From Pseudomonas oryzihabitans (GTDB taxonomy: Bacteria; Pseudomonadota; Gammaproteobacteria; Pseudomonadales; Pseudomonadaceae), in contig NZ_CP102428.1 of NCBI RefSeq assembly GCF_024652905.1, forward strand, positions 260,501-324,500: a DNA stretch of 64,000 nucleotides, written 5' to 3'. The notes beneath the pieces were generated by a model. That model saw only the letters and a list, made by a program, of their open reading frames with translations, had not been told where the DNA came from and made no database searches. The stretch's first letter is position 1. Every line of letters begins with the position of its first letter. This document shows, piece by piece, positions 52,281 through 60,559 of this stretch. Made by a program: the position numbers and the translations under genes.

Positions 52281-53807
52281 TCAGGCGCGGGTACGGGGCA
52301 GGGCGAGCTGCAGCAGCCGCTCGTCGTTGAACTCGGCGCGGGCCACCTCGCCGGTGATGGCGCCTTCGCTCATCACCAGGATGCGGTCGGCCACGCCCAT
52401 GACCTCCATCAGGTCGCTGGAGACCACCACCACGGCGATGCCGCGGGCGGCGAGGTCATGGATGATGGCGTAGATCTCCGACTTGGCACCCACGTCGATG
52501 CCGCGGGTGGGTTCGTCGAGCAGGAGCACCTGCATGGGCATCGACAGCCAGCGACCGAGAATGGCCTTCTGCTGGTTGCCGCCGGAGAGATTCTTGATCT
52601 TCTGCCCGGCATGGGGCGTCTTCACGTTGAGCGCGCGAATCTGCTTTTCGGCGTTGGCCTTTTCCCAGCGACCCTGGATCAGGCAGCCAAGGCTGGCGTG
52701 ATGGGCGCGGGCGCTGATGTTGATGTTCTCGGCCACGCTGGCCAGGGGCACGATGCCTTCCTTCTTGCGATCTTCCGGGCACAGCAGGATGCCGGCGGCG
52801 ATGGCGTCGCGTGGGGACCTGAGGCTGACCGGGGCGCCCTTGAGGCTCAGGCTGCCAGCCTTGTGCTTTTCCAGGCCTGCCAGCAGGCGCAGCAGCTCGG
52901 TGCGGCCGGCGCCGACCAGGCCGAAAAGGCCGAGGATCTCGCCCTGGCAGACCTCGAAGCCCACCGGCTGCTGCAGGCCCTGGCCGAGCAGGCCCTCGAC
53001 CCTGAGGCAGCCGCCGCCGATCTCACGCGGCCGGTAGTCGTAGATGTCGGCGAGATCCCGGCCGACCATCAGGGTGATCAGCTGGTCGGGAGTGATGTCG
53101 GCCAGGCGCTCGATGGTGCGCACGTGGCGACCGTCCTTGAATACCGTCACCGCGTCGCAGATGCGGAAGACCTCTTCCATGCGGTGGGAGACATAGAGCA
53201 CCACCCGGCCTTCGTCGCGCAGCCGGGCGATGATGGTCATCAGCCGATCGGTCTCGCGGGCGGACAGCGAGCTGGTGGGTTCGTCGAAGGCGATGACGCG
53301 GGCGCCGCGGGAGAGCGCCTTGGCGATCTCCACCAGCTGACGCTGACCGAGCGACAGGCGCCCGACCTTGGTATTGGGGTCGATCTCTTCGGCCAGACCC
53401 TTGAGCAGGTCCAGGGCCTGGCGGCGCAGGTGGCCGCGATTGACGATGCCGTAACGCGCGGGCAGGTGACCGAGAAAGAGGTTCTCGGCGACGGTCATCT
53501 CCGGCACCAGCTGCAGCTCCTGCTGGATCACCGCGACGCCGGCGCGGATGGCTTCGGCGGTGCTCTTGAACACCAGCTCCTGGCCGTCGATGTTGAGATG
53601 TCCGGTGGTGGGGGTGTGGTAGCCGCTGAGGATCTTCAGCAGGGTCGACTTGCCCGCGCCGTTCTCGCCCATGAGGGCGTGCACCGAGCCGGGACGCACG
53701 TTGAAGGAGATGTCGGCGAGCGCCTTGACGCCGGGAAAGGTCTTGCCGATGCCGACGAAACCGAGGCTGTCGGCGCTCTGGGCGGTGGTGTGTTCCAAGG
53801 CTGCCAT
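52281..53807 (-). CDS. araG: L-arabinose ABC transporter ATP-binding protein
   Basis: 508-residue duplicated sugar-importer ATPase. N-terminal Walker A GENGAGKST is at 47-55 with LSLGQRQLVEIAKALS as signature; the second half has degenerate GLVGAGRTE and signature LSGGNQQKAILGRWL. This layout is standard for AraG/XylG/RbsA. It is the second gene of the transporter, 215 bases after araF; the gap contains a strong hairpin. Confidence 0.94.
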   Translation of the reverse strand: MAALEHTTAQSADSLGFVGIGKTFPGVKALADISFNVRPGSVHALMGENGAGKSTLLKILSGYHTPTTGHLNIDGQELVFKSTAEAIRAGVAVIQQELQLVPEMTVAENLFLGHLPARYGIVNRGHLRRQALDLLKGLAEEIDPNTKVGRLSLGQRQLVEIAKALSRGARVIAFDEPTSSLSARETDRLMTIIARLRDEGRVVLYVSHRMEEVFRICDAVTVFKDGRHVRTIERLADITPDQLITLMVGRDLADIYDYRPREIGGGCLRVEGLLGQGLQQPVGFEVCQGEILGLFGLVGAGRTELLRLLAGLEKHKAGSLSLKGAPVSLRSPRDAIAAGILLCPEDRKKEGIVPLASVAENINISARAHHASLGCLIQGRWEKANAEKQIRALNVKTPHAGQKIKNLSGGNQQKAILGRWLSMPMQVLLLDEPTRGIDVGAKSEIYAIIHDLAARGIAVVVVSSDLMEVMGVADRILVMSEGAITGEVARAEFNDERLLQLALPRTRA

Positions 53808-53991
53808 GAGGCACTCCTGTCACAACCTTTTTACGATCTGCTGCGCGTCGGCCAAACTGTGTTGAAAAGCCTCTGGAGGGCCAGCCCCGTCGGAATGCTC
53901 ATTTACTAATCGTAAACTGCGCTTCCTAAAGCCTTTTCGCCTTGTTTGTCGCTAGCTCGCTAAATCGTAATAAAGGCTCCATATGAAAGGG

Positions 53992-54015
53992 GGCGGCGCC
54001 AGGACCGGCGCCGCC
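53992..54015 (-). promoter_or_regulatory. Intercistronic hairpin araF-araG
   Basis: GGCGGCGCC (53992-54000), loop AGGACC, GGCGCCGCC (54007-54015): nine GC-rich pairs seven bases after the araF stop, without a T run. Such hairpins protect the upstream binding-protein message and lower expression of the downstream ATPase. Confidence 0.7.
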
Positions 54016-54022
54016 GGGGTCA

Positions 54023-55027
54023 TCACTTCCAGAGGCCGATCTTTTCCAGCTCCTGCTGGAAATTGGCGCGGGTGATGAGGGTGACCTTGTCCATCGCGGT
54101 GTACTTGGGCGGTTCCTTACCGGTGGTGACCCACTCGTACATCATGCTGGCGGTCTGGTAGCCCTCTTCGTGGGGGCTGGGCAGCATGGAGCCGAAGAAG
54201 CCGCTGTTGGGTTTCTTCAGTTCGCCGATGGCGTCGGTGCCGTTGATGCCGATGCCGATCACCTGCTCGGCCTTGAAACCGGCGCTTTCGGTGGCGCGGA
54301 CGCCGCCCAGCACGGTGTTGTCGTTCATACCGCCGATGATCAGGTGCTTGGCGCCCGAGGGCAGCTTGACCAGGGCCGAGGTGGTGGAGTCCATGCTGCC
54401 AGGCACGTCGAGGGTCTTCTGCGGGGCGAAGATGATGTGGTCGGCGGGCAGGCCGGCCTTCTTCAGGGCTTCCACCGAACCGTCGGTGCGCTTCTTGCCG
54501 GTATCCAGCTCGTTGTAGGTGTTGATCACCGCATAGGTGTCATCCCACTTCCAGCCACGCTTCTCGGCTTCGGCGGCCATGGCCGCGCCCTGCTGCTGAC
54601 CGACCTCGAAGGCGGCCATGCCCAGGTAGGGCACGTCTTCCATGAACTTGCCCTTGGCGTCGACGAAGCGGTCGTCCACCGCCATCACCTTGAGGTCGTT
54701 GAGCTTGGCCTTGGCCACGATGGCCGGGCCGAGGGAGACGTCGGGCGGGCAGATCACGAAGCCCTTGGCGCCGTTGGCAGCCAGGCTGTCAATGGCGGCG
54801 AGGGTCTTCTCGCCATCCGGCACGGCGATCTTGAGCAGGGTGAAGCCCTTGTCCTTGGCGGCTTTCTCGGCGAAGGCCCACTCGGTCTGGAACCAGGGTT
54901 CCTCGGGTTGCTTGACCAGGAAGCCGATCTTGACCGGATCGGCGGCGAAGGCGGAGAGAGACAGGCTGACGGCACCGGCGGCGAGGGCGGCACGCAGCAG
55001 AGAACGAACTCCCGGAACACGGAACAT
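54023..55027 (-). CDS. araF: L-arabinose-binding periplasmic protein
   Basis: 334-residue binding protein. After a signal peptide (cleavage near AFA-ADP) the mature sequence VKIGFLVKQPEEPWFQTEWAFAEKAAKDKGF is nearly identical in layout to E. coli AraF. IAVPDGEKTL, GFVICPPD, IIGGMNDNTVLGGVRA and IGIGING also match. This is the strongest evidence that L-arabinose is the cluster's substrate. It is likely the most highly expressed gene of the operon. Confidence 0.95.
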   Translation of the reverse strand: MFRVPGVRSLLRAALAAGAVSLSLSAFAADPVKIGFLVKQPEEPWFQTEWAFAEKAAKDKGFTLLKIAVPDGEKTLAAIDSLAANGAKGFVICPPDVSLGPAIVAKAKLNDLKVMAVDDRFVDAKGKFMEDVPYLGMAAFEVGQQQGAAMAAEAEKRGWKWDDTYAVINTYNELDTGKKRTDGSVEALKKAGLPADHIIFAPQKTLDVPGSMDSTTSALVKLPSGAKHLIIGGMNDNTVLGGVRATESAGFKAEQVIGIGINGTDAIGELKKPNSGFFGSMLPSPHEEGYQTASMMYEWVTTGKEPPKYTAMDKVTLITRANFQQELEKIGLWK

Positions 55028-55118
55028 AGCTGGAACTCCTTGTTTTTATTGGTGTGGCCAGGCAATGCAAGGCGGCGGGCTGCCGTCGTGGAGGTCAGAC
55101 GACGCCGCTCTTTATTGA

Positions 55119-55129
55119 TAGTATGATTG
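55119..55129. promoter_or_regulatory. Candidate GntR operator, site B, overlapping the araF promoter
   Basis: TAGTATGATTG. On the minus strand the overlapping TACTAT (55123-55118) is a possible -10 of araF, so a repressor here would block the promoter. Confidence 0.4.
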
Positions 55130-55200
55130 GATGAATGCGGGCGCAAGGAAAAGGTGACAGGATTTTTCGTCACCTCTGTCACCAGGCTGTTACATAGGGT

Positions 55201-55232
55201 CTGGCGCTGAAAGGCGCCGCAGAGGGCGCCAG
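55201..55232 (-). promoter_or_regulatory. Hairpin between lactonase and araF genes
   Basis: CTGGCGC (55201-55207) pairs with GCGCCAG (55226-55232); a nested GGCGCC lies inside. No T run follows on the minus strand, so it may be a 3'-end stabiliser for the lactonase message. Confidence 0.5.
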
Positions 55233-55247
55233 GGTCGGTAGGATGAA

Positions 55248-56117
55248 TCAGCCAGCAAACCTGTGGCAGGGCATGCCGGCTACCGGCGCGGTCGCCGTGA
55301 GCAGGGCGCCGTCGAGGACGCCATCGGCGGCGGCGCTGGTGACGTAGAGGGTGCGCAGATCCGGTCCGCCGAAGACGCAGCTGGTGGGGCGCTGGACCGG
55401 CAGCTCGACGATCTCCAGCAACTCGCCCTCGGGCGAGAAACGCAGCAGGCAGTTGCCGTCCCAGCGCGCGTTCCACACACAGCCTTCGCTGTCGATGGCC
55501 GAGCCATCCGGCGAGCCGCGCTCGTGGGGACCGGCCCAAACGGTGGGTTCGCCCAGGTTGCCGCTGGCATCCAGCGGATAGCGATAGAGGGTGTCCTTCA
55601 GGGTATCGGCACTGATGACGTGGTTGTCGGCGGCGCTCCACACCAGGGTGTTGGCGATGCCGAGATCGCTGGCGTGACGACTGACGCTGCCATCGGGGTC
55701 GATGCGGAACAGCCCGCCCGAATGGCGATCGATGGCCACATCGCCACCCTGGGCATCGAGATTGTTCTGCATGGTGCCGAGCCAGAGCCGGCCCTGGGCA
55801 TCGCAGCGCGCTTCATTGCCGCGATTGCCTGGATCGGGATCGGCGACGCAGAACAGCTCCAGGGCGGGACGCTCTGGCGGGGAATCGAGATCCAGGCGGA
55901 AGACGCCATCCGGCAAGGTCACCAGGGCGTCGCCACGGATTGTAGGCACGAAGGCGGAGCAGGGCCTATCCAATTGCCATTCCTGGTAGTGCTCGCCGCG
56001 CAGGCGGCAGGCCTTGAAGCCGGCGATGTCCACCCAGTAGAGCGCCTGGGTCTCCTGGTCCCAGAAGGGACCCTCGGCCAGTTTGAAGCGCTGGGGAAGC
56101 AGCGGCTGCCAATCCAT
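55248..56117 (-). CDS. SMP-30/gluconolactonase family sugar lactonase
   Basis: 289-residue six-bladed beta-propeller lactonase. Metal ligands of the family are recognisable: the Glu in LAEGPFWDQ near the N-terminus, the Asn/Asp pair around GNRGNEARCDAQGRLWLGTM, and SPDGSAIDSEGCVWNARW. In this context it should hydrolyse L-arabino-gamma-lactone to L-arabonate. The corresponding sugar 1-dehydrogenase is not in the window. Confidence 0.92.
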   Translation of the reverse strand: MDWQPLLPQRFKLAEGPFWDQETQALYWVDIAGFKACRLRGEHYQEWQLDRPCSAFVPTIRGDALVTLPDGVFRLDLDSPPERPALELFCVADPDPGNRGNEARCDAQGRLWLGTMQNNLDAQGGDVAIDRHSGGLFRIDPDGSVSRHASDLGIANTLVWSAADNHVISADTLKDTLYRYPLDASGNLGEPTVWAGPHERGSPDGSAIDSEGCVWNARWDGNCLLRFSPEGELLEIVELPVQRPTSCVFGGPDLRTLYVTSAAADGVLDGALLTATAPVAGMPCHRFAG

Positions 56118-56197
56118 CGTTCACCTCTCTTGTTGTGGCAGGACGGAAAATCCAAGCATAGGAACCTGGAGAGACGCCGAGGTTGCCGACCGGGACG

Positions 56198-56884
56198 TCA
56201 GTCGGTATAGCGGGCCAGGGTCACCGCTGCGCTATCGATCAGCATCATGCAGGCCCAGACGGCGCGCGCGGCATCGCGGGAGGCGATGCCATCGGCAAGG
56301 GTCTTGTGCAGGGGGAGGGTGCGTCGCAGCTCGTCGGGGTCGGCCGACGACAGGGTGAAGGAGGCCGCCAGCAGCGCGCCCAGGGCGGGCACCATCTGCT
56401 CGATGAACTGATTGTGGCTGGCCGCCAGGACGCATTCGTGGAAGCGCTGGTCGGCGGTGTTGTAGTCGCCACCGTCGAGGGAGGCTTCCAGATGCTGGTA
56501 GGCGACCTGAATCGCCTGGACCTGCTCGGGGGTGGCTCTTTCGCAGGCCCAGCGCACCGCGGCCGGCTCGATGGCGTGGCGCAGGTCCAGCAGGTCCTTG
56601 ACGAAATGCGCGGGCAGGCCGCCCGTGGCCAACCAGCCCACCACTTGGGTGTCGAACAGGTTCCAGCGGCTGAGCGGCAGGACCCGGGTACCGACCTTGG
56701 GGCCGACTTCCAGCATGCCTTTGGCCGCCAGAGTCTTGATCGCCTCGCGCAGGATGGTACGGCTGACGCCGAGTTCCTGGCAGAGGTCCGCCTCTACCTT
56801 GAGCGAGCTACCGGGTGGGAATTGCCCAGCCGCCAGACGCTGGCCGAGCTGTTCGACGGTGGAAGCGTGGTAGCTGCTGGACAT
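56198..56884 (-). CDS. GntR-family regulator, FCD subfamily (first copy)
   Basis: 228-residue regulator: N-terminal winged helix (LKVEADLCQELGVSRTILREAIKTLAAKGMLEVGPKVGTRV) and an FCD ligand domain with metal-type residues (DQRFHECVLAASHN and LHKTLADGI). The linker WNLFDTQVVGW is characteristic of regulators of sugar-acid operons such as DgoR. It lies 29 bases after the second GntR gene and 80 bases before the lactonase gene, so the three may be cotranscribed. Confidence 0.92.
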   Translation of the reverse strand: MSSSYHASTVEQLGQRLAAGQFPPGSSLKVEADLCQELGVSRTILREAIKTLAAKGMLEVGPKVGTRVLPLSRWNLFDTQVVGWLATGGLPAHFVKDLLDLRHAIEPAAVRWACERATPEQVQAIQVAYQHLEASLDGGDYNTADQRFHECVLAASHNQFIEQMVPALGALLAASFTLSSADPDELRRTLPLHKTLADGIASRDAARAVWACMMLIDSAAVTLARYTD

Positions 56885-56913
56885 GAGGGCATACCGCGAG
56901 TGGGTTATTGCCC

Positions 56914-57666
56914 TTAATGATCATACGAAACTTCCTTGGCAGACAAGGGATCCGTCCGGAAGGTCTCGGTGACCAGGTCATCGACCCCGGCCAGCTGCGC
57001 GATGGCGGCATGGCGGGCGCAGATCGGATCGCGATGCTGAATGGCGGTCAGGATGGCCTTGTGTCGTGGTACCAGCAGACCGAGGCTTTCATCCTTGAAC
57101 AGCGCCGCAGAGCGTTCCAGGTAGTCCCGTACCGGGATCAGCATGATGCTGTAGAGGTGAATGAGCAACTCGTTGTGCGTGGCATTGGCGATGGACAGAT
57201 GAAAGGCCATGTCCGGCTCGGCCATGGCGGTCAGATCCTCGGCCTGCTCCATGCGCTCATAGGCTTCTTCGATCGCCGTCAGGTCTTCGGGCTGGGCATT
57301 GGCCGCCGCCATGGCAGCGACCTCCGGCTCGATGATGTTACGCACCTTGACCAGGGTTTCAAAAAAGGAGTGCCGGGAATCACTCTGCAACAGCCAATGC
57401 AGGACGTCGGGGTCGAGCAGATGCCACTCGTTGCGTGGCTTCACAACGGTTCCGACCTTGGGCTTGGATCTGACCAAGCCCTTGGCGACCAGCACTCTGG
57501 TGGCTTCCCGCAGGACGGGCCGGCTCACCTCGTAGTCTTCGCACAGTTGCGACTCGGGAGGCAGGCGTTGTTCTGGCAAAAACTGGCCAGACACGATCTG
57601 AGTACCGAGTTCGTGGACGATGCGAGCGTGTCTGCTTTTGCGCGGCAGCGGTGTCTTGTAATTCAT
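56914..57666 (-). CDS. GntR-family regulator, FCD subfamily (second copy)
   Basis: 250-residue FCD-GntR protein, again with the DgoR-like linker (EWHLLDPDVLHWL). Helix-turn-helix is LPPESQLCEDYEVSRPVLREATRVLVAKGLV; the FCD domain has DMAFHLSIANATHN. It is divergent from the MFS transporter gene 268 bases away. A perfect palindrome lies 46 bases before its start. Paired FCD regulators in one cluster suggest two different ligands. Confidence 0.92.
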   Translation of the reverse strand: MNYKTPLPRKSRHARIVHELGTQIVSGQFLPEQRLPPESQLCEDYEVSRPVLREATRVLVAKGLVRSKPKVGTVVKPRNEWHLLDPDVLHWLLQSDSRHSFFETLVKVRNIIEPEVAAMAAANAQPEDLTAIEEAYERMEQAEDLTAMAEPDMAFHLSIANATHNELLIHLYSIMLIPVRDYLERSAALFKDESLGLLVPRHKAILTAIQHRDPICARHAAIAQLAGVDDLVTETFRTDPLSAKEVSYDH

Positions 57667-57711
57667 CGAAAGGCATCCGAAGTCGTCGTGCCATCACTAT
57701 AACACCATCAG

Positions 57712-57733
57712 CGCGATAACCGATGTTATCGCG
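57712..57733. promoter_or_regulatory. Perfect palindrome before the second gntR gene
   Basis: CGCGATAAC (57712-57720), CGAT, GTTATCGCG (57725-57733). It is likely the operator of the adjacent regulator. The half GCGATAACC occurs again at 45227-45235 in front of AraD1. Confidence 0.6.
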
Positions 57734-57869
57734 GGCCAAGCGGCTCTGTAACGGGGATCAGCGGAAATCAAGAGGTAAGATTTCCTACTTCGTAACAATA
57801 TTTTAGTATTATCAAAATTACCTTAAGAGTCGATTAATGGCCTAAATTGGGTGTTTAACGATTCAATGA

Positions 57870-57880
57870 TAGTACGTTAG
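57870..57880. promoter_or_regulatory. Candidate GntR operator, site D
   Basis: TAGTACGTTAG, 55 bases before the MFS start, fits T-N-GTAYGWT-N-R. It lies in an unusually AT-rich stretch (about 57770-57900) that probably holds the divergent promoters. Confidence 0.35.
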
Positions 57881-57934
57881 AATTTTGAGCAATCTGCGCT
57901 TCAACCGCACAACAACAACAAGTCGGAGAACGCC

Positions 57935-59245
57935 ATGCACCCCGAATCCGTCCTCATCCGCCGGATCACGCGTAAGCTGATCCCCTTTCTCGTATTGCTC
58001 TATCTGGTCGCCTACATCGACCGCTCTGCCGTGGGCTTCGCCAAGCTGCACATGGGCGCCGACGTCGGCATCGGCGATGCCGCCTATGGTCTCGGTGCCG
58101 GCCTGTTCTTCATCGGTTACTTCCTCTTCGAGGTGCCCAGCAACCTCCTGCTGGAACGCTTCGGTGCGCGTCGTTGGTTCGCCCGCATCCTGATCACCTG
58201 GGGTGCCATCACCATGGGCATGGCCTTCGTCCAGGGGCCCAACAGTTTCTATGTCATGCGCTTCTTGCTAGGGGTCGCCGAGGCCGGCTTCTTTCCCGGG
58301 GTGCTCTACTACCTCACCCAGTGGTTCCCGGTGCGCCACCGCGGCAAGATCATGGGGCTGTTCATCCTCTCCCAGCCCATCGCCATGCTGATGACGGGAC
58401 CGCTGTCGGGCATGCTGTTGCAGCTGGATGGCGCCCTTGGTCTGCACGGTTGGCAGTGGCTGTTCCTCTGCATCGGCGCCCCGGCGGTGCTGCTGGCCTG
58501 GCCGACCCTGACCCGGCTGCCGGACGGCCCGCAGCAGGTCACCTGGCTGGACGCCGAAGAAAAGCGTTGGCTGGCCACGGAGCTGGAAAAGGACCTGCAC
58601 CTCTTCGACCAGACCCGCCATGGCAATCCCCTGCATGCGCTCAAGGATCGTCGGGTACTGCTGCTAGCGCTGTATTACCTGCCGGTAACCCTGAGCATCT
58701 ACGGTCTCGGATTGTGGCTGCCGACGCTGATCCACCAGTTCGGTGGCAGCGATCTCACCACCGGCTTCATCTCCGCCATCCCCTATGCTTTCGGCATCCT
58801 CGGCCTGCTCATCGTGCCGCGCAGTTCCGATCGTCTGGGCGATCGCTATGGGCACCTGGCGGTGCTCTATGCCGTGGGCGCCCTGGCCATGGCCGGCAGT
58901 GCCTGGTTCGGTACCGCGGTGCTGCAGCTGGCGGCGCTGTCGGTGGTGGCCTTCTGTCTGTTTTCCCTCACCGCGCTGTTCTGGACCCTGCCGGGTCGCT
59001 TCTTCGCCGGAGCCAGCGCCGCCGCCGGTATCGCCCTGATCAATTCGGTGGGCAACCTCGGCGGCTATCTCGGCCCCTATGGCATCGGCGCACTCAAGGC
59101 CGCGACCGGTACCCTGGCTTCGGGGCTCTATCTGCTGGCCGCGGTGCTGGTATTCGGCCTGCTGCTGACCGGCATCGTCTATACCCGCCTGGAGCGCAAG
59201 AACCGTCGGGAAGAGGGTTATGCCGCGGAGCGTTCCGCCGGCTGA
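57935..59245 (+). CDS. MFS transporter, anion:cation symporter (ACS) type
   Basis: 436-residue major facilitator with 12 predicted helices. The N-terminus LIPFLVLLYLVAYIDRSAVGFAKLHM and the MRFLLGVAEAGFFPGVLYYLTQWFP segment are typical of ACS transporters for sugar acids such as galactonate or glucarate. Import of L-arabonate or a related aldonate is the natural guess. Its 3' end overlaps the convergent transporter gene by 28 bases. Confidence 0.91.
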   Translation: MHPESVLIRRITRKLIPFLVLLYLVAYIDRSAVGFAKLHMGADVGIGDAAYGLGAGLFFIGYFLFEVPSNLLLERFGARRWFARILITWGAITMGMAFVQGPNSFYVMRFLLGVAEAGFFPGVLYYLTQWFPVRHRGKIMGLFILSQPIAMLMTGPLSGMLLQLDGALGLHGWQWLFLCIGAPAVLLAWPTLTRLPDGPQQVTWLDAEEKRWLATELEKDLHLFDQTRHGNPLHALKDRRVLLLALYYLPVTLSIYGLGLWLPTLIHQFGGSDLTTGFISAIPYAFGILGLLIVPRSSDRLGDRYGHLAVLYAVGALAMAGSAWFGTAVLQLAALSVVAFCLFSLTALFWTLPGRFFAGASAAAGIALINSVGNLGGYLGPYGIGALKAATGTLASGLYLLAAVLVFGLLLTGIVYTRLERKNRREEGYAAERSAG

Positions 59246-60498
59246 CGCCCCGGGCAGGTCTCGGCGGCGAACCAGGCGGCGCCGAGACAGACCAGATTGG
59301 CCAGCAGCAGATAGGCGGCCGGCGCCATGCGATCCCCCGTGGCGCCGATCAGCCAGGTCACCACGATCTGGGCCGTGCCGCCGAAGGCCGCCACGCCTAC
59401 TGCGTACACCAGGGAGAAACCGGTGGCCCGCACCTGTTGGGGAAAGCTTTCCACGAGCAGCACGATCAGCGCCGCGCCGCTCATGCCGTGCAGGCCGGAG
59501 AGCACCGCCAGGGTCAACAGGAAGGTGCCGGAGCCAGGCGCCTGGGTGATGAGTTCCAGGGCCGGATAGAGCAGCACCAGCAGCAGTAATCGCGGCAGGA
59601 TCAGCACGATGCGCCGGCCATAGCGATCACTGAGCACGCCGCCCAGGATCGAGCACACCGCCATGGCCGCGCCCATCACCAGGGTGGCGAGCATGGCGAT
59701 CCCGGCCGGCAGCTTCAGTTCCACCAGGGCGAAGGTGGTCATGTAGTTGAGGAAGTACTGGGTGATGGTGCTGCCGGAGAGGATCAGCAGCCCCAGCAGC
59801 AGCGGTCGCCGCTGGGTGGCCAGCACCTCGCCCAGCACCGCGCCGGTGCCCCGGGCTTCGCCGACGTGGGTATCCACCAGGCCGCGACGGATATAGAGGC
59901 CGATGGGCAGGATCGCCAAGCCCAGCAGGAAGGGCAGGCGCCAGCCCCAGGCCAGCAGTTGCTCCGGCGTCAGCCAGAGGGTCAGGCCATAGCCGATCAG
60001 CCCGGCCGCCACCGCGGCCAGGCCCTGGGCCACTACCTGCCAGCAGGCGTAGGTGCCCCTCTTGTGCAGCGGCGCCGCTTCCAGGATGTAGGTGGTGGCC
60101 GGGCCGGCTTCGCCACCCCAGGCCAGGCCCTGCAACAGGCGCGTCAGCACCAGCAGGATGGGCGCGGCGATACCGATCTGCTCGTAGCCTGGCAGCACGG
60201 CGATGCCACCGGTGCCCAGGGCCATCAGCACCATGGTCAGCAGCATCGCCGGCTTGCGCCCGACGCGGTCAGCCCAGGCGCCGATGAGAATGGCGCCCAG
60301 CGGGCGGACGACGAAGCCTACGCCAAAGGTGATGACGCTGGCCATCAGGCTGGCGAAGGGATTGTCAGAAGGAAAGAACACCTGGCCGATCAGCACGGCG
60401 AAGGTGGCGTAGACGCCGAAGTCGAAGAACTCCACGGCGTTGCCGAGCACCACGGCAAAGACGCCCTTGCGGGAGTGGATAGGGCGGGAAGCGGTCAT
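59218..60498 (-). CDS. MFS transporter, metabolite:H+ symporter (MHS) type
   Basis: 426-residue transporter with 12 helices, beginning RKGVFAVVLGNAVEFFDFGVYATFAVLIGQVFFP. GAILIGAWADRVGRKPAM is the loop 2-3 motif, and LLQGLAWGGEAG follows. This pattern is the MHS family (citrate, alpha-ketoglutarate, shikimate or proline/betaine). The start at ATG 60498 has no good ribosome site; a longer start at 60600 would run into the region before the CysH-like gene. Substrate unknown. Confidence 0.88.
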   Translation of the reverse strand: MTASRPIHSRKGVFAVVLGNAVEFFDFGVYATFAVLIGQVFFPSDNPFASLMASVITFGVGFVVRPLGAILIGAWADRVGRKPAMLLTMVLMALGTGGIAVLPGYEQIGIAAPILLVLTRLLQGLAWGGEAGPATTYILEAAPLHKRGTYACWQVVAQGLAAVAAGLIGYGLTLWLTPEQLLAWGWRLPFLLGLAILPIGLYIRRGLVDTHVGEARGTGAVLGEVLATQRRPLLLGLLILSGSTITQYFLNYMTTFALVELKLPAGIAMLATLVMGAAMAVCSILGGVLSDRYGRRIVLILPRLLLLVLLYPALELITQAPGSGTFLLTLAVLSGLHGMSGAALIVLLVESFPQQVRATGFSLVYAVGVAAFGGTAQIVVTWLIGATGDRMAPAAYLLLANLVCLGAAWFAAETCPGRQPAERSAA

Positions 60499-60559
60499 GG
60501 GCGATGTTTCAGCAGGAACAGGGCACGCGCCCGGAACCGAGCGCGCGGGAGGTGTCGAC

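Noticed and set aside
56918-56928. Fourth GTATGAT-type site before the first gntR gene
   Set aside because: Most of it encodes the last residues of the second gntR gene (SYDH and stop), so the match may be coding coincidence; not listed as an operator.
57734-57900. AT-rich patch as an attachment site or foreign insertion
   Set aside because: No direct repeats, tRNA or integrase nearby; divergent promoters explain the base composition.
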